From CAYXRK01 sp964467615 (GTDB lineage: Bacteria; Hydrogenedentota; Hydrogenedentia; Hydrogenedentales; GCA-2746185), in contig CAYXRK010000243.1 in the NCBI GenBank assembly GCA_964467615.1, forward strand, positions 1 through 5,982: a stretch of 5,982 bases of DNA, in the 5' to 3' direction. The notes under the pieces are model-generated. The model saw only the letters and a list, made by a program, of their open reading frames with translations. It did no database searches and had not been told where the DNA came from. Every line of letters starts with the position of its first letter. The first letter of the stretch is position 1. The position numbers and the translations under genes are program-made. Positions 1-5,100 of this stretch are shown here, piece after piece.

Positions 1-36
1 GAAGGTGAAGGCGAGGGGGAAGGCGAAGGCGAGGGT
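1..36 (+). repeat. Six copies of a GARGGN hexanucleotide repeat
   Basis: The first 36 bases are six consecutive six-base units of the form GAA/GAG followed by GGT/GGC/GGG, encoding Glu-Gly each time. Third positions vary between units, so the dipeptide appears to be maintained while the DNA has drifted. The array starts before the window edge, so its full length is unknown. Confidence 0.75.
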
Positions 37-48
37 CAAGCAAACTAG
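1..48 (+). CDS. C-terminal tail of an unidentified protein with Glu-Gly repeats (partial)
   Basis: Only the last 15 codons and a TAG stop are in the window. In frame 1 they read as six Glu-Gly pairs followed by Gln-Ala-Asn and stop. Such acidic, flexible EG tails are seen on secreted or surface proteins of some environmental bacterial phyla, but the function of this gene cannot be judged. A second open frame (starting at base 2) reads as a Lys/Arg/Ala-rich tail ending in TGA at 68-70. I prefer frame 1 because it gives a clean dipeptide repeat. The terminator that follows supports a + strand gene ending here in either frame. Confidence 0.5.
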   Translation, partial: EGEGEGEGEGEGQAN

Positions 49-89
49 GCGCGAATCAAGTATTCGCTGATCACGATAGCGAGTTTGAG

Positions 90-119
90 CGGGCGGCCTT
101 TGGGCCGCCCGTTCTTTTT
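90..119 (+). terminator. Strong intrinsic terminator of the upstream gene
   Basis: A perfect 9-bp GC-rich stem (90-98 pairing with 103-111) closes a four-base TTTG loop and is followed at once by a T-rich run (112-119, TTCTTTTT). This is a textbook rho-independent terminator for + strand transcription. It lies 41 bases after the TAG stop at 46-48 and isolates the flagellin unit from the gene upstream. No T-run follows the hairpin on the minus strand, so it is one-directional. Confidence 0.9.
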
Positions 120-161
120 GTGTCCGTCGACGCCCTCGAAAAAGAAATTTCTCCGGGCCGC

Positions 162-189
162 TAAAGTTTGGGGCTAAAGTTGCCGATAA
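162..189 (+). promoter_or_regulatory. Sigma-28 (FliA/SigD) promoter of the flagellin gene
   Basis: The -35 box TAAAGTTT (162-169) and the -10 box GCCGATAA (182-189) both match the E. coli sigma-28 consensus at all eight bases. The spacer is 12 bases where the consensus has 11. The half-site CTAAAGTT occurs a second time inside the spacer (174-181). Transcription should start near 195-198, giving a leader of about 335 nt before the flagellin ATG at 532. Flagellin genes are classic late-class sigma-28 targets, which agrees with the downstream gene. Confidence 0.88.
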
Positions 190-259
190 AACTAACAGGT
201 AAGGGGGAATGCACCCTCGGCCTCCCGGCGCAGGACGCTGCCGGGTCTGATCACGGACG

Positions 260-315
260 ATCGCGATGCGGCGGAAGGTGGTTTTTTCCGTGCTGGACAT
301 TTGAATCGCGATGCG
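260..315 (+). repeat. 11-bp direct repeat pair in the flagellin leader
   Basis: ATCGCGATGCG occurs at 260-270 and again at 305-315, 45 bases apart start to start. Each copy contains the palindrome TCGCGA. In GC-rich DNA a pair like this can arise by chance. It could also be a binding site for a regulator or an RNA motif; nothing in the sequence decides. Confidence 0.4.
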
Positions 316-430
316 TGCGGGACCGCGCGGGCCGGTTTGGCGTCGCTGCGTCCGTGAATCGGGCCACTTGACCCTTTTTCGGATCGGACGGCGTGGTCCG
401 CACATTCAGCAAGGTTGTTAGGGCGATGGG

Positions 431-468
431 GATCGCCGGCGTTTCGGCGGTCCGGGCTTGGGGCCCGG
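431..468 (+). other. Two adjoining hairpins in the flagellin leader
   Basis: Bases 431-438 pair with 445-452 (8 bp including one G-U, 6-base loop), and 452-457 pair with 463-468 (6 GC pairs, 5-base loop). The two stems share base 452, so they can almost stack end to end. Neither is followed by a T-run, so they are unlikely to be terminators. They could stabilise the mRNA or shape access to the ribosome binding site about 50 bases downstream. Confidence 0.45.
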
Positions 469-484
469 TCGGCCAAATTGGGGA

Positions 485-524
485 TGCGCGCAAGGAAGCG
501 CACAAGGTCAACCACTCATGGAGG
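485..524 (+). promoter_or_regulatory. Candidate CsrA double site: GGA in a hairpin loop plus GGA in the flagellin Shine-Dalgarno
   Basis: TGCGC (485-489) pairs with GCGCA (498-502), leaving an 8-base loop GCAAGGAA that displays AAGGA (492-496). ATGGA (518-522) overlaps the Shine-Dalgarno GGAGG (520-524), which sits 7 bases before the ATG at 532. CsrA binds ANGGA motifs, best in hairpin loops, and represses flagellin translation in Bacillus subtilis through one upstream hairpin site and one site on the Shine-Dalgarno. The same layout is visible here. No csrA or fliW gene is in the window, so the regulator is inferred. Confidence 0.5.
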
Positions 525-531
525 AAGAACA

Positions 532-1353
532 ATGGGTCTTGTAATCAACACAAACGTTCCCGCGTTGAACACGTCGCGCATATTGCGGCGGTCGACGTTG
601 GATCTCAACAAGTCGTTGCAGCGGCTATCGAGCGGATTGCGCGTCAACAGCGCGGCGGACGACGCCGCAGGGTTGGCGATCGCGGAAGGGTTTCAGTCCC
701 GCGTGCGCGGGCTGCAGGTATCGCAGCGCAACGCTCAGGACGGCATCAACCTCGTGCAAACGGCCGAAGGCGCGCTGAGCGAAATGACGTCCATTCTGCA
801 ACGTATGCGTGAGCTTTCGGTGCAATCGGCAAACGGCACGAATAACGCGACGAACCGCGCTTCGATGCAGCAGGAAATTACGCAGCTTGTCGGACAAATC
901 GACACGATCGCGTTTAACACCGAATTCAACGGCGTTTCGATACTCAGCGCGAACACGACAACGACGTTGCAGATCGGTCCGGACCAGGGGGCGTCGAACC
1001 AATTGGCGGTCGTCACCTCGCTGGCGACGGCGGCGTCCTTGTCCGTTAGTACGCTGACGATTAGCACGGCGGCGGGCGCGCTGTCGGCCATCTTGACACT
1101 GGATTCGGCGATCGACATCGTTACGTCAAACCGCGCGCGGCTCGGGGCGACGCAGAACCGGCTTGAGTTCACGATCAATACGCTGGCCATCGAGGAAGAA
1201 AATTCGACGGCTTCGGAAAGCGCGATTCGCGACGCGAACATCGCATCGGAAACGATCAAGTTCACCCGCAATCAGATTCTGGTGAGCGCGGGCACCTCGG
1301 TCCTGGCGCAGGCGAACTTGGTGCCGCAGACCGCGTTGCAACTCCTTGGGTAA
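532..1353 (+). CDS. fliC: Flagellin, flagellar filament subunit
   Basis: Encodes 273 residues, the exported subunit that polymerises into the flagellar filament. The N-terminal D0/D1 region (about 1-140) starts MGLVINTNVPALNT, has RLSSGLRVNSAADDAAG at 31-47, and LQRMRELSVQSANGTN at 89-104, the conserved D1 helix that includes the region recognised by TLR5 in beta/gamma-proteobacterial flagellins. The C-terminal D1/D0 region (about 188-273) has the SAIRDANIASE motif and ends in ALQLLG. Only a short Ser/Thr/Ala-rich link (about 141-187) joins them, so the variable D2/D3 domains are essentially absent. There is no cleaved signal peptide, as expected for type III export. The ATG at 532 is chosen because GGAGG lies 7 bases upstream and the family N terminus starts there; the frame stays open back to 415 without homology. 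It follows a sigma-28 promoter and precedes flaG. Use of the name hag or flaA would be equally valid. Confidence 0.96.
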   Translation: MGLVINTNVPALNTSRILRRSTLDLNKSLQRLSSGLRVNSAADDAAGLAIAEGFQSRVRGLQVSQRNAQDGINLVQTAEGALSEMTSILQRMRELSVQSANGTNNATNRASMQQEITQLVGQIDTIAFNTEFNGVSILSANTTTTLQIGPDQGASNQLAVVTSLATAASLSVSTLTISTAAGALSAILTLDSAIDIVTSNRARLGATQNRLEFTINTLAIEEENSTASESAIRDANIASETIKFTRNQILVSAGTSVLAQANLVPQTALQLLG

Positions 1354-1380
1354 GGGGGCGTAGACCTATACCTCATGGCT

Positions 1381-1409
1381 AAGGCGGCCCGCGACACGTG
1401 GGCCGCCTT
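1381..1409 (+). terminator. GC-rich hairpin after the flagellin gene, terminator-like but without a U-tract
   Basis: AAGGCGGCCC (1381-1390) pairs perfectly with GGGCCGCCTT (1400-1409) around a 9-base loop. It starts 27 bases after the flagellin stop. No T-run follows on the + strand, and none precedes it that would serve the minus strand. It may therefore be a weak or factor-aided terminator, or a 3' stabiliser that keeps flagellin mRNA more abundant than the downstream flaG message. Confidence 0.6.
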
Positions 1410-1453
1410 GGCGCGTTTAGAAATCTTTGAAGTATCGGCAAAGGAAACGCGCG

Positions 1454-1798
1454 ATGGACATTAGCGCGATCAAACTAGCCGGCGACGTCCCGGAACCCAG
1501 TCCGGCGCCACGGCGAAATCGAACGACGCCAAAGCAAGCTCCCCGGCCTACTTCGGACGCCATCAGCATTGATCCGCCCGAATCCGTGCGGCGCGCGATC
1601 GCGGACCTCGCGCAGCGCAACGCGGCGAACATCAAGGCGGACGTGCGTTTGCACATCGACGGAGATACGCATCGCGTGGTAGCGCGGGTTTTCAACGCGG
1701 ACAACGAGATTATTCGCCAAATTCCGCCCGAGGAACAATTGCGTATTTTCGCGCGGTTCCGCGAATTGGTGGGGCTGATCTTCGACCGTAGCGCGTGA
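1454..1798 (+). CDS. flaG: FlaG family flagellar protein
   Basis: Encodes 114 residues. FlaG proteins are small accessory proteins of polar and other flagella, commonly coded beside flagellin or fliD, and they influence filament length. The molecular role is poorly defined. The first 40 residues are Pro/Arg-rich and look disordered. The conserved part is residues 43-111: a helix, then a beta-strand pair (DVRLHIDGDTHRVVARV, 63-79), then the family signature NEIIRQIPPEEQLRI (84-98) and a final helix ending GLIFD. The ATG at 1454 is chosen because AAGGAAA (1441-1447) is correctly spaced; an in-frame TTG at 1427 would add nine basic residues but has no good ribosome binding site. It lies 100 bases after the flagellin gene, with a hairpin between. 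No sigma-28 or sigma-70 promoter is visible in that gap, so it is probably transcribed by read-through. Confidence 0.9.
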   Translation: MDISAIKLAGDVPEPSPAPRRNRTTPKQAPRPTSDAISIDPPESVRRAIADLAQRNAANIKADVRLHIDGDTHRVVARVFNADNEIIRQIPPEEQLRIFARFRELVGLIFDRSA

Positions 1799-1838
1799 GT
1801 CGTCCAGCGACGTTTCTTTCGGGTGGCGTTGACTTCAA

Positions 1839-1873
1839 GCGTTGGATACGCCGGCACTAACGCAATTCTTTTC
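1839..1873 (+). terminator. Possible weak terminator after flaG
   Basis: GCGTTGG (1839-1845) can pair with CTAACGC (1857-1863), seven pairs including one G-U, around an 11-base loop. The stem is followed by AATTCTTTTCT, a broken T-run. It begins 41 bases after the flaG stop, a sensible place for the end of the flagellar transcript, but the stem is short and the T-run interrupted. Confidence 0.4.
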
Positions 1874-1913
1874 TATGGATTTCGATAGTTCGCCACAGGC
1901 GTTGAACGCGAGA

Positions 1914-1945
1914 CCGGAAACCGGCGGCGGGCCCGGTCTTTCCGG
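1914..1945 (+). other. Imperfect GC hairpin between flaG and the rpoB promoter
   Basis: The left arm CCGGAAACCGG (1914-1924) pairs with CCGG-TC-TTTCCGG (1933-1945), giving 11 pairs with a two-base bulge and an 8-base loop. A C-rich stretch rather than a T-run follows, so it is not a standard intrinsic terminator. It lies 38 bases before the -35 box of the rpoB promoter. It might stop or slow read-through from the flagellar genes; no more can be said. Confidence 0.4.
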
Positions 1946-1954
1946 CCCCACCCC

Positions 1955-1980
1955 GCCATGCGAAGTCGCCATGCGAAGTC
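1955..1980 (+). repeat. Perfect tandem 13-bp repeat touching the rpoB -35 box
   Basis: GCCATGCGAAGTC occurs twice back to back (1955-1967 and 1968-1980) with no mismatch, followed by GC and then the -35 hexamer at 1983. It could be a recent slippage duplication or a pair of binding sites for an activator placed directly upstream of the promoter. It is not A/T-rich, so it is not a conventional UP element. Confidence 0.8.
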
Positions 1981-1982
1981 GC

Positions 1983-2011
1983 TTGACAGGCCGATTCAGG
2001 GGTGGTAGACT
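1983..2011 (+). promoter_or_regulatory. Sigma-70 type promoter for rpoB
   Basis: TTGACA (1983-1988) is a perfect -35 hexamer, followed after exactly 17 bases by TAGACT (2006-2011), which matches TATAAT at four of six positions including the key T1, A2 and T6. Transcription would begin near 2017-2019, giving an rpoB leader of about 135 nt. A housekeeping promoter just before rpoB fits the absence of ribosomal protein genes upstream. Confidence 0.75.
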
Positions 2012-2084
2012 TTGCGATTCGCCGTGGGTGAACTCTGTCTTCGACACAACTTCTGCCGGGTGGTCTGTGTCCCTCCGTTTCTGT

Positions 2085-2116
2085 ACAAGGCAACACACGA
2101 ATGCCTTGTCCTTTTT
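2085..2116 (+). terminator. Terminator-like hairpin in the rpoB leader (attenuator candidate)
   Basis: ACAAGGCA (2085-2092) pairs perfectly with TGCCTTGT (2102-2109) around a 9-base loop, and CCTTTTT (2110-2116) follows. This has the form of an intrinsic terminator but lies between the rpoB promoter and the rpoB start codon. Upstream, GACACA (2043-2048) can pair with TGTGTC (2066-2071), and the same TGTGT could instead pair with ACACA in the terminator loop (2093-2097). It may act as a partial attenuator, like the one between rplL and rpoB in E. coli. Alternatively it may end read-through from flaG, with rpoB served by a further, weaker promoter (TTGTCC 2106-2111, 17 bases, TACTCT 2129-2134). 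Confidence 0.65.
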
Positions 2117-2137
2117 AGTGTACTAGTTTACTCTTAG

Positions 2138-2143
2138 AAGGGA
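2138..2143 (+). promoter_or_regulatory. Ribosome binding site of rpoB
   Basis: AAGGGA at 2138-2143 lies 9 bases before the ATG at 2153. An in-frame GTG at 2147 would be only 3 bases from it, too close, so the ATG is preferred. Confidence 0.7.
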
Positions 2144-2152
2144 AAAGTGTGC

Positions 2153-5100
2153 ATGGCCGTCGCGTACAAAGGTCCCGCAAGTCGCCCCTCCCTGGGGACG
2201 ATCCCCGATGTGGTCCCGCTTCCGAAGCTCATTGACATTCAACTGCATTCATACGGGGACTTTCTCCAATGGGAGACGCCGCCCGATGAACGCAAGTTGA
2301 CCGGGCTGCAAGAGGTCTTCCAAGACGTCTTTCCGATTTCCTCTCCGGACCAGATGACGAAGCTCGAGTTCGTCCACTACAACTTCGTACCGCCGAAATT
2401 TACGGTCCAGGAATGCCAGATGCGGGGCGTGACGTACGCGGCTTCGCTCAAGGCGCTGCTTCGTCTCGTCCGCCTCGAGGAAATCGGTACGAGCGACGAG
2501 ACCCGCGAGAAGTTAATCGTCGAGCAGGAGGTGTTCCTGGGCGAACTTCCGATGATGACGCCGACGGGTACATTCATCATCAACGGCGCGGAGCGGGTGA
2601 TCGTCAGCCAGTTGCACAAATCGCCGGGCGTATCCTTCGAGACGAAAATTCACCAGAACGGCAAGAAGCTCTTGTCGGCACGAGTCATTCCGTACCGCGG
2701 CGCGTGGCTCGAGTTCGAGTACGACATCAGCGACACCCTGTGGCTTATTATCGATCGGCGTTCGCGCATGCTGGCGACGTCGTTCTTGAAGTGCTTCGGC
2801 TATGTCGAGAATGACGAAATTCTGCGCCTGTTTTACGACACTGAGACGGCCGTCTTGGGCCGGAGCAAAGTAAAGATTGGAAGCAAATCAATTGAACCGC
2901 GCGAGCTTGTGGGCCGAATCATCGCCTCCGATGTGATCGACGGGGACACGGGCGAAATCCTTGCGGAAGCGTGCCACGAAATTACCGAGTTGAGCATCGA
3001 TAGATTGATGGCGTCGCGCGCGAAAGAGGTGGAGCTCGTTTCGGTCGAAGACCTCCAAAAGGACCGCACGATCGTTGACACCTTGGCCCAGGACCGCTGC
3101 CAGACCGAAGAGGACGCGAACCGGGAGTTGTATACACGCATTCGCCCCGGCGATCCGGCCACGGACTCGACGTGCCGCACCTTCTTTCAGCGCATGTTCT
3201 TCGACGCCAGCCGCTACGACTTCGCTCCGGTGGGCCGCTACAAGATTAACCGTAAACTTGGTCTCGAAATCCCGCAGTTGACGAAGACCCTGACCAAGGA
3301 AGACGTCGTAGCGACGCTCCAATACCTTGTGCGCCTGCGAGGGGGCGAGGGTGTGTTCGATGATATCGACCATCTCGGAAACCGGCGCGTGCGCGCGGTG
3401 GGCGAGTTGCTGTCAAACCAATTCCGGATCGGCCTCGTCCGTATGGAACGCACTGTGCGCGAGCGCATGAACTTTCAGGACGAGGAACAGCTCACGCCCC
3501 AGAGCCTCGTCAATCCGAAGCCGGTGAGCGCGGTCATCAAGGATTTCTTCGGCCGCAGCCAACTTTCGCATTTCATGGATCAAATCAATCCGTTGGCGGA
3601 GTTGACGCACAAGCGGCGCCTTAGCGCGTTGGGGCCTGGCGGCTTGAGCCGCGAGCGCGCGGGCTTCGAAGTCCGTGACGTTCACCCGACGCACTACGGG
3701 CGCATTTGTCCCATCGAGACGCCGGAAGGTCCGAACATCGGGTTGATGGCGTCGTTGGCGACGTACGCGCGGATCAACGAGTATGGGTTCCTCGAGACGC
3801 CGTATCGCAAGGTCGAGAACGGGAAAGTCATCGAGCAGATCGAAATGCTTTCCGCCTACGACGAAGACAACTACACGATCGCGCAGGCCAACGCGGAGTT
3901 GGACAGTCGAAACCGATTCACCAGTCCGACCGTGTTGTCCCGGCATCGGGGGGATTTCCCGAAGGCGCCGCCGGATCAGGTGGACTACATGGACATTTCG
4001 CCAAAGCAGTTGGTGAGCGTAGCGGCGGCGCTGATTCCGTTCTTGGAACACGACGACGCGAACCGCGCGCTGATGGGCTCGAACATGCAGCGACAGGCGG
4101 TGCCGTTGCTGCGGGCGGACTCTCCGTTGGTTGGCACCGGCCTCGAACACGAGGTGGCCAAGAACGCGGGGACAGTCGTACGCGCCGACCGCGGCGGCAC
4201 CGTCGAGTACGCCGACAGCGAGATCATTCGCATAAACGTATCCAAACGCGGCGATACTTCGGGAAACCCGTTCCGCACGGAACAAGACGAATACATTCTG
4301 AAGAAGTTCGTGCGGTCGAACCAGAACACGTGCATCAACCAGCGGCCGATCGTGTCCAAGGGCGACAAGTTGGAGCCGGGCGACATCATTGCGGACGGGC
4401 CGGCGACCGACAATGGCGAACTGGCGCTTGGCCAGAACGTGCTTTGCGCGTTTCTGCCGTGGGAAGGGTACAACTTCGAGGACGCTATCATCCTGAGCGA
4501 GGATCTCGTCAAAGAGGACTCGTTCACTTCGATCCACGTGCAGGTATTCGAGCTCGAGGCGCGCGATACAAAGCTTGGGCCGGAAGAGATTACGCGCGAC
4601 ATTCCCAACGTAGGCGAGGAAGCGCTACGACACTTGGACGAGAACGGCCTCGCCCGGATCGGATCGAAGGTCAAGCCCGGCGACATTCTTGTCGGCAAGG
4701 TGACGCCGAAGGGCGAGACCGAGCTGGCGCCGGAGGAGAAATTGCTGCGTGCGATCTTCGGCGAGAAGGCGGAGGACGTTCGCGATGCTTCGTTAAACGT
4801 CTCGCCGGGCGTTGACGGCGTGGTGGTGGATGTGCGCGTCGCAAGCCGGCGCGACAAGGAAGGCTCGAAGACCGCGGTCACGCAAGAAGTGAACCGCATT
4901 AAGCGCCAGTACGAAGAACGCATCGAGGAGGTGCGTAAGACGTTCGTCGAGTTGATGAAAGACGACCTGATGGGCGTGAAGATCGTTGAGGACGTAGTGG
5001 ACTACAAGTCCGGCGAACTGGTGCTCGAGAAAAACAAGCGCATCAAGGTTTCGCATCTCGACAAAGCCGACTACGGCGTGTTGGCGCGGCTACAAATCGA

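Larger units (their letters stand above)
196..531 (+). other. Long structured 5' leader of the flagellin mRNA; no gene in this stretch
   Basis: The gap between the sigma-28 promoter and the flagellin start has no ORF with a convincing Shine-Dalgarno or family resemblance. It contains inverted repeats able to form hairpins: 224-229 with 240-245 (6 bp), 431-438 with 445-452 (8 bp, one G-U), 452-457 with 463-468 (6 bp GC, 5-base loop) and 485-489 with 498-502. An 11-base direct repeat lies at 260-270 and 305-315. Flagellin leaders are usually much shorter, so the length suggests post-transcriptional regulation, although a second unrecognised promoter is possible. Confidence 0.6.

Noticed and set aside
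390..480. Sigma-54 promoter nearer to the flagellin start
   Set aside because: No GG-N10-GC core in a good TGGCAC/TTGC context was found; the best candidates have wrong spacing.
168..515. Open frames on both strands in the flagellin leader (168-371 +, 192-515 -, 251-532 -)
   Set aside because: They overlap the sigma-28 promoter or leader hairpins, have no convincing Shine-Dalgarno, and their Arg/Pro/Ala-rich translations are typical of spurious frames in GC-rich DNA.
415..531. N-terminal extension of the flagellin frame back to 415
   Set aside because: The extra 39 residues are Arg/Gly-rich without flagellin resemblance. The ATG at 532 has a strong Shine-Dalgarno and begins exactly at the conserved flagellin N terminus.
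1842..2126. 94-residue + strand open frame between flaG and rpoB
   Set aside because: It starts at TTG without a ribosome binding site and runs through the hairpins, tandem repeat, promoter and attenuator; its translation resembles no family I know.
2106..2134. Second sigma-70 promoter (TTGTCC, 17 bases, TACTCT) just before rpoB
   Set aside because: It matches consensus at only 4 of 6 and 3 of 6 positions and overlaps the terminator arm, so it is mentioned as an alternative only and not called as a feature.
3413..4923. Long open frames overlapping rpoB (3413-4537 -, 3706-4815 +, 3985-4923 -)
   Set aside because: They are shadows of the strongly conserved rpoB frame, with Arg-rich or Ser-rich composition and no family motifs; long antisense frames are common in GC-rich genes.
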